Shown: positions 23,953 to 32,795 of the stretch, piece after piece | How positions within the stretch are numbered: position 1 is the first letter of the stretch | Layout: each line of letters starts with the position of its first letter | Origin: an uncultured Aquimarina sp. | Lineage (GTDB): Bacteria; Bacteroidota; Bacteroidia; Flavobacteriales; Flavobacteriaceae | Direction of reading: 5' to 3' | NCBI GenBank assembly: GCA_938011245.1 | Contig: CALLUJ010000112.1 | Coordinates: forward strand, 1-32,918 | DNA length: 32,918 nucleotides | Position numbers and translations under genes: made by a program | The notes under the pieces: generated by a model | Told to the model about the DNA's origin: nothing | Databases searched by the model: none | What the model saw: the letters and a program-made list of their open reading frames with translations, nothing else

Positions 23953-26469
23953 ATGAAACATTTAATTACTGTATTTATCTTATCCTTTTTTTACATATCT
24001 GTTGGATACAGTCAAATATCGGGTAAGGTTATTGATAATAGTACAAAAGAAGCATTAGAGTACGCTACTGTTGCTCTATATTCTAACACCAATAAAGAAG
24101 TAATTACAGGTGTAATAACCAATATTGAAGGTGTTTTTAATATTGAAAATATTAAAACAGGTAATTACAAAATGGAAATTTCTTTTTTAGGATACGACAC
24201 CAAAACTATTCCTTCTTTAATTGTTAATAAAAGAAATCAAAAAATACAATTAGGCTCTATAGATTTACAATTAGGAAAAAATAAACTTAATAATGTTATA
24301 ATTTCCGGCAAAAGAGCAACTGTTATAAACAAAATTGACCGTCAAATATATAACGCTAAAGCATTTCAAAATACTCAAGGTGGTTCTGCCACCGATGTTA
24401 TTAAAAATTTGCCTTCGGTTAGTGTAGACGGGTTAGAACAAATTAGTTTAAGAGGAAGCACTAGTATTAGTCTCCTTATTGACGGTAAGCCTGTACAAGG
24501 AAGTCCTAGTACTTTTTTAAATCAAATTCCAGCAAATACCGTAGAACGTGTGGAAGTTATTACAGCTCCCTCTGCAAAGTACGATCCAGAAGGTAAAGCT
24601 GGAATTTTAAATATTATTACAAAAAAAAGAGGTCTTAACGGTACTTTTGCTCAGTTAAATGTAAAAGCTGGGTTTCCATCTATAGAAGATTACAACAATC
24701 AAGAAATTGCCGAAAGATACGGTATTGATGCCACTGTAAACATTAGAAAAGAGAAATGGAATATTTCTTTAGGAGCAAATTATCAACGTAACGATAAATC
24801 TGGTAGACGTGAAGGTAATGTATTTACAATAGTAGATAATATTTTCACAAGCTTTCCTTCGGATGGAGAACGTAGTTTTGATGAAGAAAATTACTCTGGT
24901 CGCTTTACTATAGATTATACTCCTAATGCTCAAAACGATTTTTCTATTGGTTTTTACGCTGGCAAAAGAGAAAAAGCAAGAACAGCGGATATTGTTTATA
25001 ACAATTTCGCTGCTCCTATTAACGATTTTGGCAATAGGATATTCGAACTAAACTATTTTAACGAAAACTTACGTATTCGAAAAGGAGATTTTGTTTTGGG
25101 AAGTATTGATTATTCACATAAATTTACTAATAATTCCAAACTTTCTACTTCATTCTTATACGAATATACCCTTTTAGGGGGACCAACGACAAATCGAAAT
25201 TCCAATTTTCCTAATACTAATAGTTTACTCCAAGACGAATTTAATACTAATGATAACCCTATAACAGGTATTAGGGCCCTAATAGATTATAAATGGAAAC
25301 CTTTTAGCTTTGGCACTTTTGAAACAGGATACCAATTTAGAACATTAGACAATCGTGGTGATTTCTTTTACGGTAGACGAAATGATTTTAACAGTCCTTT
25401 TCAAAGAGTAGATCTTTTTTCTAGCGAAATTGATTTAGAAAGAGATATACATGCTGGATATATTCAATTAAACGGAAAAAAAAGTTCTTGGGAATATGCT
25501 GCTGGAATTCGCTTAGAAATTTTAGATCGAGATTTATTTTTGCAGGATAAAAGAAATCCTCCTTTACTTTCCGAAAATTTGACTTATAATTATGAAAAAT
25601 TATTCCCTTCTGCTTCTGCTCAGTACAATTTTAAAAATAATTCCACGCTTAAATTAGCATATAGTAAACGTGTTGATAGGCCTAATGCATTCCAACTAAA
25701 TCCTTTTAGAGAACGAGAACATTCTGAAACGCTAGAACAAGGAGATAAAAATTTATTACCCGAATTTATTGATTTAATAGAATTAGGATACACTAAAAAA
25801 TTAGGGAAAGGAAATTCTATTTCGGCAACTACTTATTTTAGACATGTAGAAAATATTGTAAATAGAGTAAACCAAATTTATACTGAATTACCAAGAATTG
25901 ACCCTAACGATTCTCGTTTTGATAATGTTGTATTAGATCGTATTTACTCTAATGTTGGAGATGGTAAATCCTATGGTTTAGAATTAGCTGTACAAATAAA
26001 ACCAACTCGTAAATGGACTAATTTTATTGGTGCTAATTTCTATAATTTTGAAATAGACGGCTCTTTTAGAGGCGAAGACATAAATACGAGTGCTTTTCAG
26101 TATAACATAAATGCGAATAGTACTTATAGCTTTAATTCAACTACTTCGTTACAATTTACTTTTAATTATTTATCGGAACGAGAAACAGCTCAAGGAACTG
26201 ACTCTAGATTTTATTCTCCTAATTTAAGTTTTAAGAAAAGTTTTTTCAATAATAAGCTCATTGCTACAGTACAATGGCAACATATTGACCTAGGATTATT
26301 AGACACTAATGAACAACGTATAACTACTTCTAAAAAAGGAGAGTTTTTTACTACTACAAATTATGTTTATGAAGTGGATGTTGTTCTCCTTAATCTTTCT
26401 TATTCTTTTAATAAGACTAAAAATAAAGCTAAGTTTATCGAAAGTGAATTTGGAAAAGAAGAGTTTTAG
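23953..26469 (+). CDS. TonB-receptor-like outer-membrane beta-barrel protein
   Basis: The 838-residue protein has a signal peptide (1-20, ending VGYS), a CarboxypepD_reg-like domain (about 22-105, ISGKVIDNSTKEALEYATV, FLGYDTKTI), a plug-like region (about 120-225: TDVIKNLPSVSVDG, ISLRGSTSISLLIDGKPV, IPANTVERVEVITAPSAKYDPEGKAGILNII) and a barrel of the outer-membrane beta-barrel family group (OMP_b-brl_3). Such proteins are widespread in flavobacteria and their ligands are mostly unknown. It differs in type from the receptor at 17105. A terminator separates it from pruA, so its place in the catabolic unit is uncertain. Its stop codon is only 11 bases from the right-hand insertion-sequence end. 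Confidence 0.88.
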   Translation: MKHLITVFILSFFYISVGYSQISGKVIDNSTKEALEYATVALYSNTNKEVITGVITNIEGVFNIENIKTGNYKMEISFLGYDTKTIPSLIVNKRNQKIQLGSIDLQLGKNKLNNVIISGKRATVINKIDRQIYNAKAFQNTQGGSATDVIKNLPSVSVDGLEQISLRGSTSISLLIDGKPVQGSPSTFLNQIPANTVERVEVITAPSAKYDPEGKAGILNIITKKRGLNGTFAQLNVKAGFPSIEDYNNQEIAERYGIDATVNIRKEKWNISLGANYQRNDKSGRREGNVFTIVDNIFTSFPSDGERSFDEENYSGRFTIDYTPNAQNDFSIGFYAGKREKARTADIVYNNFAAPINDFGNRIFELNYFNENLRIRKGDFVLGSIDYSHKFTNNSKLSTSFLYEYTLLGGPTTNRNSNFPNTNSLLQDEFNTNDNPITGIRALIDYKWKPFSFGTFETGYQFRTLDNRGDFFYGRRNDFNSPFQRVDLFSSEIDLERDIHAGYIQLNGKKSSWEYAAGIRLEILDRDLFLQDKRNPPLLSENLTYNYEKLFPSASAQYNFKNNSTLKLAYSKRVDRPNAFQLNPFREREHSETLEQGDKNLLPEFIDLIELGYTKKLGKGNSISATTYFRHVENIVNRVNQIYTELPRIDPNDSRFDNVVLDRIYSNVGDGKSYGLELAVQIKPTRKWTNFIGANFYNFEIDGSFRGEDINTSAFQYNINANSTYSFNSTTSLQFTFNYLSERETAQGTDSRFYSPNLSFKKSFFNNKLIATVQWQHIDLGLLDTNEQRITTSKKGEFFTTTNYVYEVDVVLLNLSYSFNKTKNKAKFIESEFGKEEF

Positions 26470-26480
26470 TAATTGTAAAA

Positions 26481-26596
26481 GGCGCATTCAGAAAATAAGG
26501 CTATTTCATAAAGATGCTTATAGAAAATCCAAGATTTGAATCTATTAAATCTTGGATTTTCATTTTTTGGTCACTACTTTCCTAAAGTGTTCACTT
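26481..26596 (+). repeat. right copy of the 117-bp insertion-sequence end with a 14-bp hairpin
   Basis: This is the inverted counterpart of 16333-16450. It contains a perfect 14-bp inverted repeat, AAAATCCAAGATTT (26524-26537) and AAATCTTGGATTTT (26547-26560), with a 9-nt loop, followed by a T-rich stretch. The hairpin may serve as terminator for the barrel gene that ends at 26469. The rest of the element continues to the right. Confidence 0.85.
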
Positions 26597-27190
26597 AAGT
26601 GTAATAAAGCTTTAGTTAGTGGCTTTCGCTTTTTGGTTGTTTTGCGACGCATTTTACTAAAGCCTATCTATCACTTTTTCTATTTTAGATATTTGGAACG
26701 AAGTATTTTTGCTCTCACAATTTTACGAGTCTTCTTTAGCTGCCTGTAAAGCCAATTTACAGCTTCCTATAGTAATTTTTGAGGGGTAAGATAACGCAAC
26801 CTCTTTCATAACAAGTAGCATCTACTGTAATTTAATTCTTACTATCGATATAAGGCTTTCTATGAGCAAATAAATCTTTTTCTAATGTATTAGTATCTAG
26901 ATTAGCAGCTAGCTCACAACGTATTTGACTTCCTCTTTTAAAGTTGGTTTTAAAAACATTAAACCTATGCTACCCTTAGGCTAAACATTATTTTAGAACT
27001 CAATTGCTTTTTTAATATTCAATCTTTCGACTAGAGAATCCCAAGGAATAGATAAATAGATTTTACCTAAATCACTCTATAAAAAACGAGCATAAAAGGA
27101 ATCTAAAAAACTAAAGTTAAAGTATTTGCTTAAATAGTTGAGTTGTGTTATTCCCTTATTATATTTTATATATTTTAACTATAAGAAGAA
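26481..27190 (-). mobile_element. decayed DDE insertion sequence of unassigned family
   Basis: Minus-strand conceptual translation in shifting frames gives transposase pieces: FLDSFYARFLYSDLGKIYLS, IPWDSLVERLNIKKAIE, RCELAANLDTNTLEKDLFA, KPYIDSKN*ITVDATCYERG and KTRKIVRAK. VDATCYE looks like the strand with the first catalytic Asp. Many frameshifts and stops are present and the region after the first Asp is short, so it is dead. I cannot name the family securely. The right boundary is approximate. ORFs seen here on the plus strand are shadows. Confidence 0.65.
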
Positions 27191-27194
27191 AAAT

Positions 27195-27237
27195 AAAAAA
27201 GTGTTTTTCTGATTTTCAGAAAAACACTTTTTTATTT
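27195..27237. terminator. bidirectional Rho-independent terminator
   Basis: A perfect 18-bp stem (AAAAAAGTGTTTTTCTGA 27195-27212 with 27216-27233) closes a TTT loop, with A- and T-tracts on both sides. It ends the minus-strand gene whose stop is at 27252 and insulates it from the insertion-sequence remnant. Confidence 0.9.
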
Positions 27238-27251
27238 TAATTATTTCTATT

Positions 27252-27842
27252 TTATTTATTTAAAATGGTGGTCGAATAATCATGATTGTTTTGAGATACA
27301 ACAAATCTATACTCCCCTTTGTGTAAAGAAGATAAGCTATATTTTTGGTCGATATCTATTTTATCTTCTATATTAATAATATCTAAAGGAGTACTCTTTC
27401 CTTGTTCATATACAATTATAGTAACATCATTATTACTTTCGTTGTTTAGCTTAATGCTAACAACATCACTTTTTAACGAAATATCAGGAGTATTATATGT
27501 TTTTGTATTTCCTTTAATAATTTTAGAAAGCTTAGGCGAAACTATTACTGGAGTTACCTTTGTAGAAGTTTTAGTTTTTAAAGCTATGTAGTAAACACCT
27601 TGTTCAAAAGAAGATAAATCTACATTCTTAATAAAGGAATCTGCTACTTCCAAAATGTCGGTGAAAATTACTTCATTATCCTTATTAGATATAGATAAAA
27701 CTTCGCCTTGAGCAACTTCTGTTAAAGAGATTGTTAATTGCTTAGCAGGGGATACAGTAATACTAACTTTTTTAGAAGCATTTGCTGCTACGGTTACTAA
27801 AAGTGCTACACTTAATAATCCTAAATTTATAATCTTTTTCAT
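27252..27842 (-). CDS. secreted beta-rich protein with two similar halves, function unknown
   Basis: The 196-residue product has a signal peptide (1-22, ending AANAS). The mature part seems to hold two Ig-like units of about 80 residues. The first runs KQLTISLTEVAQGEVLSISNKD to FEQGVYYIALKTKT; the second runs VVSIKLNNESNNDVTIIVYEQG to LHKGEYRFVVSQNN. Each ends with a G-(V/E)-Y-x-(I/F) strand like the C-terminal sorting-type domains of type IX secretion cargo, but a true sorting signal is not clear. It is a single gene with its own -7 element (27884-27891) and a strong terminator, sandwiched between two dead insertion sequences. Function unknown. Confidence 0.82.
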   Translation of the reverse strand: MKKIINLGLLSVALLVTVAANASKKVSITVSPAKQLTISLTEVAQGEVLSISNKDNEVIFTDILEVADSFIKNVDLSSFEQGVYYIALKTKTSTKVTPVIVSPKLSKIIKGNTKTYNTPDISLKSDVVSIKLNNESNNDVTIIVYEQGKSTPLDIINIEDKIDIDQKYSLSSLHKGEYRFVVSQNNHDYSTTILNK

Positions 27843-28210
27843 AAGTAAAATATTTATGATTTTCTTACCATTTTTTTACATGACAAAGATACAATAGGGT
27901 TCAAGTTATTTGGGTATGCTAAATTTACTTATAATGATGTTATTTTAACTCAAATAGATAGAGAGGTGTTTTTGAAGGGTAATTTACGTTTATTTAACAC
28001 TTGGGTAATATGTTTATAATATTGGTTTGCTGTTAAATATATTTTTATCGAAAAAAGAGAAGAATCTTTAAAATTTTGAATCGATATAATGATATTCTAG
28101 TTTTTAAAATACTTAATTTAAATGTAATATTTAATTTGTTAAAAAAATAAATTAATAAGCTTGGTGTATTTATAGAAAAAATAATCTGAATTTTAATATT
28201 AAAGCTTATG
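27843..28210. other. non-coding stretch upstream of the secreted protein
   Basis: Apart from the promoter element at 27884-27891 I see no gene, terminator or repeat. The sequence is very AT-rich and ends at the left repeat of the IS5 remnant. Confidence 0.5.
27884..27891 (-). promoter_or_regulatory. candidate promoter element of the secreted two-repeat protein
   Basis: The minus strand reads TATCTTTG (TAnnTTTG), about 42 bases before the ATG at 27842. No good TTTG is seen at -33. Confidence 0.5.
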
Positions 28211-29260
28211 GGCATCTCTAAAAACCCTTTAATTTGAATATTTGTTTAAAAAATCGAATATTTTGGATATGGAAAAACGATATAAATAACATAGAGATTA
28301 TGGTTTTTCGATCAAGATATACCATTGAGTAAATAAAGTAAATTAGGCGATTCTTAGGAACGCTTAAAATTAAGGCGTTGATTTTGAGATATTCATATTT
28401 ATTTTAAAGGAACGTCTACGGAAACCTTCTAAAGGCAAAGAAGGTCGTCCAGCATATAATTTGTATTGATATTCAAGATTTTAATTCTCCAACCTTACTA
28501 TAATCCTTCAGAAGACCAAATAGAATATCAAATTAATGACCGTATGAGTTTTATGCATTTTTTAGATTTAACGATTTCAGATGATATCCCCAGTAGCAAG
28601 ACAATTTGGAATTTCACAGAACGTATTGTCGATTTAGGGTTAGTAAAATATTTTGTTGAGTTATTTTCCAAAGAACTAGAATATTTAGGATTGGTGGTCA
28701 ATGAAGGTAAAATTATAGATGCAAGTTTTGTATAGGCTCCACGTTAGCGTAAAAACAGAGAAGATAACAAACGTATAAAAGAGAGAGGGCGAACAATTAT
28801 GGCAAGATCTTCCCGATAAGAAAAGACAAAAAGATATAGATACTCGTTGGACAAGAAGAGACATTAGCAAAAAAACAAATTGTCGATAAGATTCATGAAA
28901 TGGAGTATCGAAATAAGCCTTTAACAAAACAACAAAAAACAACTAACAGAGAAAAATCTAAAATAAGAGCTCGAGTAGAGCATGTTTTTGGATTTATGGA
29001 AATTCTATGAGTAGCATGTTTTTTAGAAAAATAAGTATCAAAAGAGCTGAAACTATGGTTGGACTAATGAATTCGACTTATAATATGTTTCGTAAAATTC
29101 AGCTTACCCAATAAAATAAGGGAACGTGCGTCAATTAAAAAAAATAATAAAATGTTAAGTAACTTAAAAACAGTAAAAAGAAAACTTGAGTTTCTGAAAA
29201 TTAAAAAGTATAAATGAACTAAAAGTGTGTCTGAATAGAAAGCTAGTTTTTGGAGATGCC
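28211..29260 (+). mobile_element. decayed IS5-family insertion sequence
   Basis: Terminal inverted repeats GGCATCTCTAAAAAC (28211-28225) and GTTTTTGGAGATGCC (29246-29260) match at 14 of 15 positions. TTATG occurs on both outer flanks (28206-28210 and 29262-29266, with one extra T on the right), a possible target duplication. The element holds a broken IS5-type transposase on the plus strand. Confidence 0.85.
28300..29114 (+). pseudogene. IS5-family transposase, frameshifted with central deletion
   Basis: The best frame (28466-28735) reads ILILQPYYNPSEDQIEYQIN, DRMSFMHFLDLTISDDIPSS and KTIWNFTERIVDLGLV, ending at NEGKIIDASFV (first catalytic Asp) before a stop. Later frames give KDIDTRWTRRDISKK and then, after a deletion of the middle region, RVEHVFGFMEI and AETMVGLMNSTYNMFRKIQL at the C-terminus. 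The start is approximate. The central part carrying the second Asp is lost, so it is inactive. Confidence 0.82.
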
Positions 29261-29398
29261 TTTATGAAATTCTTGTATTAAGTAGAGCTTAGAAAAAATC
29301 TTATATTTTTATAAAGTGTTAATAGTATTAGAAAAAGACGAAAAAGATTATTTCTAAACAATTAATGAATACTATTTTTATAAAAAAAACTTAGAGTG

Positions 29399-30640
29399 AT
29401 GAATAAACAAATAGCCATTATTGGAGCAGGAGTAAGTGGTCTTATTGCAGCGTTACAATTAGAAACTTATGGTTACAAGCCTATTATTTTTGAGACAGAC
29501 AATAGAGTAGGAGGTAGAGTGCAATCGGATGTTATAGATGGCTATATTTTAGATAGAGGCTTTCAAGTATTATTAAATGCTTATCCTTTAGCTAAAAAAT
29601 ATTTAGATTATGAAAAACTTAATTTAAAAGCATTTGCACCTGGATCTTATATTTTTGGAAGAGATAAATTATTAACAGTAGGCGATCCAATAAGAGATTT
29701 TTCTTTTTTATGGAGTACGTTATTTTCTAAAATAGGGAGTTTTTCAGATAAACTAAAAGTATATAGACTTACTAAAGAATTAAGAGAGAAACCTATTGAA
29801 GTTATTTTTAAAGAAAAAGAAATCTCGACTATAGATTATTTAAAAAATTACGGTTTTTCTCTTAGAATTATAGATACATTTTTTGAACCTTTTTTTGCAG
29901 GGATTTTTTTGGAAACAGATCTAAATACTTCTTCTAGGATGTTTGAATTTGTTTTTAAAATGTTTAGTAGTGGAGAAGCTGCAATTCCTGCAAAAGGAAT
30001 GCAAGAAATTCCTAATCAGTTAGCTTCTAAACTAACAAGAACAGAATTTTATTTTGGCAAAAAAGTAAAAACAATTTATAATAATGAAATAATTTTTGAA
30101 GACGATTCTAAATTTGTATTTGAATATTGTGTTGTAGCAACCGAAGCATCAGATATTATTTCGAATTTAAAAGGATCTAGAGTTTCGTGGAAAAGTGCTT
30201 ATAATTTGTATTTTGAAGTTGCTCAAAAAGATGCTTTTAAAAAACCCATAATAGGTTTATTAGCAAATTGTCCCAACGCTTTAATTAATTCTGTTTGTTT
30301 CCCATATACAGAAAATACTAAGAATAAATTATTATCTGTAAGTGTAGTAAAAGCGACTCCATTACAGGAAGATGAATTAGTTCAAATAGTAAAAGACGAA
30401 TTAAATAATTTTTTTAATATTAAGCCTTTAAAATACTTAAAAACATATTATATTAAAAAATCGTTACCTAACTTATCAAATATTCAATATAAAATACACC
30501 CTTCAGAAACACAACTTACAGAATCCATATTTTTAGCAGGAGATACGCTATTAAATGGTTCGTTAAATGCAGCAATGTTTGCTGGAGAATTAGCAGCGCA
30601 GGCGGTACACGAGAAAATAACAGGAACTATTTTGAATTAA
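29399..30640 (+). CDS. FAD-dependent amine oxidase/desaturase-like oxidoreductase
   Basis: The 413-residue protein has an N-terminal dinucleotide-binding motif (IAIIGAGVSGLIAALQLE, residues 4-21), an acidic residue at the end of the second strand (IFETD) and the GGRV motif that follows, all typical of NAD(P)-binding Rossmann amine oxidases, protoporphyrinogen oxidases and carotenoid desaturases. The C-terminal FAD motif is IFLAGDTLLNGSLNAAMFAGELAA. The substrate cannot be read. The ATG at 29399 is preferred to the GTG at 29396. It is a single plus-strand gene after the IS5 remnant and converges on the pentapeptide-repeat gene with 19 bases between stops. Confidence 0.87.
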   Translation: MNKQIAIIGAGVSGLIAALQLETYGYKPIIFETDNRVGGRVQSDVIDGYILDRGFQVLLNAYPLAKKYLDYEKLNLKAFAPGSYIFGRDKLLTVGDPIRDFSFLWSTLFSKIGSFSDKLKVYRLTKELREKPIEVIFKEKEISTIDYLKNYGFSLRIIDTFFEPFFAGIFLETDLNTSSRMFEFVFKMFSSGEAAIPAKGMQEIPNQLASKLTRTEFYFGKKVKTIYNNEIIFEDDSKFVFEYCVVATEASDIISNLKGSRVSWKSAYNLYFEVAQKDAFKKPIIGLLANCPNALINSVCFPYTENTKNKLLSVSVVKATPLQEDELVQIVKDELNNFFNIKPLKYLKTYYIKKSLPNLSNIQYKIHPSETQLTESIFLAGDTLLNGSLNAAMFAGELAAQAVHEKITGTILN

Positions 30641-30659
30641 TAAAAAAGAGGTCATATAA

Positions 30660-31856
30660 TTAATCAATTTTTTTACGAATTAGTAGTCCTCTATTTTTAT
30701 TAACTTTTAAAGTATATGATTGTTTTAAATACTTAAAACTTTTTTTAGGAAGTTGTTTTTCCATTTCCTCCATAAAGTTTTTAGGAACAGAAGTATTATT
30801 AAAATTTGAATTAAAAATATTGGCATCTTTAAAATTAATATGGAATAAACTACTATTATTAAAAGTACTGTTCTCTAAGTTAGCATTAGTAAAATTAACA
30901 TTGGAAATGGTACCATTTGCAAAGTTTGCATTAAATAAATTTGCATTGGTAAAAACGCAATTAAGAATATCGCAATATTCAAAAGAAGTGTTTTTTAAAG
31001 AACCATTTCTAAATGTTGCCTTTTCTCCTTTTATAATTACATTCCCTTTTTTATCAAAAATATCTTTATCTCCTTTTATGGTTGATTTAGTGAAAATGGA
31101 ACCTTCTAAATTAGCATTATCTAAATGAATTTTCTTAATATACAGTTGAGACATTGTAGCATTTTTTAATTCGGCAGAATCAAAATTAATAGCACTTAAT
31201 AAACTTAAGGACTCTACATTATCTATAATGCGGTCTAAATTTATGTTATCCTGGTTTTGTAATAAATTATAAAGTAAATAACCACGTTCTGGGCTTAAGG
31301 CTTCGGTTGTTAAATTATCATTATCTAAATAATGATATGGCTTTAAAGTTTTACTTATAGCTATTAATCTAGCTTCACTAGCCACTCGCTTAGATCCATT
31401 AAGACCTCCATCAATAATTGTTTCTTTAATAATTTGATCCAAAATACCAATCATAAAACTACGTCTTCCAGCTTCTTGTAAAAAAGTTTGTTGTTTTATC
31501 CGTTCATTTTGCCCTGTAATTAGTCTATTCTGACTTTTTAAGTAATATACTTGAAGCAAAATAAGCATTGTAGGAAGTAGAGAAGTAATTAATAAGAAAA
31601 CTCCAATGCGGGTAATACGAATAAATAGAGCAGTTAACAAATCGGAAACAGTATCCTTAGAAACACTTCTTTTTTCTTGTAGCTCCGTAAATAGATTATT
31701 TATAGATTGTTTTAGTTTAATTCCTAAAAATTTGCTGGACAAGTTTTTAGTAAACTCATATCGCTTAGACCATTTTGCCTTTTTTTTTCTTTCGTAGCCA
31801 TCTAATTTAGCTTTGAGTATTTTATTTTCTTCTTCTAAATCTGGATTAAATTTCAT
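30660..31856 (-). CDS. membrane-anchored pentapeptide-repeat protein
   Basis: The 398-residue product has a charged coiled-coil N-terminal part (about 1-65), one or two hydrophobic helices (about 77-105), a helical linker (about 106-220) and a pentapeptide-repeat domain (about 221-350). Repeats of the A(N/D)(L/F)xx type are clear: LDNANLEGSIF, FTNANLFNANFANGTIS, VNFTNANLENSTFNN and FKDANIFNSNFNN. Such repeats form a right-handed square beta-helix. A 20-residue interruption (KSTIKGDKDIFDKKGNVIIK) splits the repeats. A basic tail of about 45 residues follows. Membrane-bound forms of this kind have no established function. It is probably transcribed alone; the pseudouridine synthase gene ends 58 bases upstream. 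Confidence 0.85.
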   Translation of the reverse strand: MKFNPDLEEENKILKAKLDGYERKKKAKWSKRYEFTKNLSSKFLGIKLKQSINNLFTELQEKRSVSKDTVSDLLTALFIRITRIGVFLLITSLLPTMLILLQVYYLKSQNRLITGQNERIKQQTFLQEAGRRSFMIGILDQIIKETIIDGGLNGSKRVASEARLIAISKTLKPYHYLDNDNLTTEALSPERGYLLYNLLQNQDNINLDRIIDNVESLSLLSAINFDSAELKNATMSQLYIKKIHLDNANLEGSIFTKSTIKGDKDIFDKKGNVIIKGEKATFRNGSLKNTSFEYCDILNCVFTNANLFNANFANGTISNVNFTNANLENSTFNNSSLFHINFKDANIFNSNFNNTSVPKNFMEEMEKQLPKKSFKYLKQSYTLKVNKNRGLLIRKKID

Positions 31857-31914
31857 AAAAAGTAAATGAATCTGTTAGTATTTGTGTAATAAAAATAGGA
31901 AAATAGAAATGTAC

Positions 31915-32496
31915 TTAAAATAATGTATCTAAATGATCCATAGAAACAACCTCTCCAATAGATAGGTTTTCTAAATAAATATTATGAATTCTAACTCTAA
32001 CTAATCGTAACGTAGGAAAACCAACAGCCGATGTCATTTTACGTACCTGTCTAAATTTACCTTCGGTTAATGTTATAGAAATCCATGTTACAGGACCATG
32101 CCTAGCATCTCTAATTTTTTTAGATCGATTAGGTAAAATAGGTGTAAAAGATAATTGTTTTACGCTACAAGGTTTCGTTAAATATTTTTGTCCGTTAAAT
32201 CCAATTTCAACACCTAAAGACATCTTGTGTATGGCTTCGTTAGTAATAGATCCGTCTACTAACGCATAATATTCTTTTTCAAATTTAGAGCTATTAATAT
32301 AGTTGCTTAATTTTCCATCGGTGGTTAATAATAAGAGACCTTCGGATTTTTCATCTAATCTTCCAATGGACATTACATTTTCTTGAAAACTATGTAATTC
32401 ACCTAGAAGTTTTTTTTTGCCTTTTTTAGGACCATTATTAATAAACTGACTTAGATACCCATAAGGTTTATATATTTTGAAATGTTGATTCGCCAT
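31915..32496 (-). CDS. 23S rRNA pseudouridine synthase, RluE/RsuA family
   Basis: The 193-residue protein isomerises a uridine in rRNA to pseudouridine. The catalytic Asp is D48 in SIGRLDEKSEGLLLLTTDG, the RsuA/RluB/E/F signature. KPYGYLSQF near the N-terminus, FEKEYYALVDG and the C-terminal EGKFRQVRKMTSAVGFPTLRLVRVRI complete the family pattern. There is no N-terminal S4 domain, which fits RluE (about 200 residues) rather than RsuA or RluB. It lies on the minus strand upstream of the pentapeptide-repeat gene, with 58 bases between them. Confidence 0.92.
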   Translation of the reverse strand: MANQHFKIYKPYGYLSQFINNGPKKGKKKLLGELHSFQENVMSIGRLDEKSEGLLLLTTDGKLSNYINSSKFEKEYYALVDGSITNEAIHKMSLGVEIGFNGQKYLTKPCSVKQLSFTPILPNRSKKIRDARHGPVTWISITLTEGKFRQVRKMTSAVGFPTLRLVRVRIHNIYLENLSIGEVVSMDHLDTLF

Positions 32497-32795
32497 TATA
32501 TCTAAAGTAAATTAAACTATGTTAATATAAAAGGATAAAGATTATTATTTTAAAGAACTAAAATAATAGTAAAAGAGCTAGTCCTCTATTATTAATGGCT
32601 GTAAAGAAACATTGTATTTCTTTAAAAAAGAATGACTTTTAAAAATAATAATTTAGCAGTTTTTTATAAGAAAGCGTATTATTTTTAGATAAGACTTCTG
32701 CATTTTTTAAATAGATAAATCAATAAACTTTTAGGGAAAATTAGATGCTGTAATAACAATAGGAACTCTATAATTTCGTTTATAGAGCTGTTTAC
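32497..32795. other. AT-rich non-coding stretch with small hairpins
   Basis: No gene is seen. Perfect hairpins occur at 32543-32568 (TATTATTTTA/TAAAATAATA), 32602-32624 (TAAAGAAA/TTTCTTTA) and 32766-32787 (CTCTATAA/TTATAGAG). The last one is next to the end of the transposase remnant and may mark the insertion-sequence terminus. Confidence 0.45.

Noticed and set aside
16333-26596. Active composite transposon
   Set aside because: The left copy has no transposase and the right one is full of stops and frameshifts, so the structure can only be a relic or be moved by an element elsewhere.
26552-26749. Plus-strand 65-codon frame after the last barrel gene
   Set aside because: Lies antisense in the decayed insertion sequence whose transposase pieces read on the minus strand.
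28685-28942. Minus-strand 85-codon frame
   Set aside because: Antisense to the IS5 transposase remnant that reads on the plus strand.
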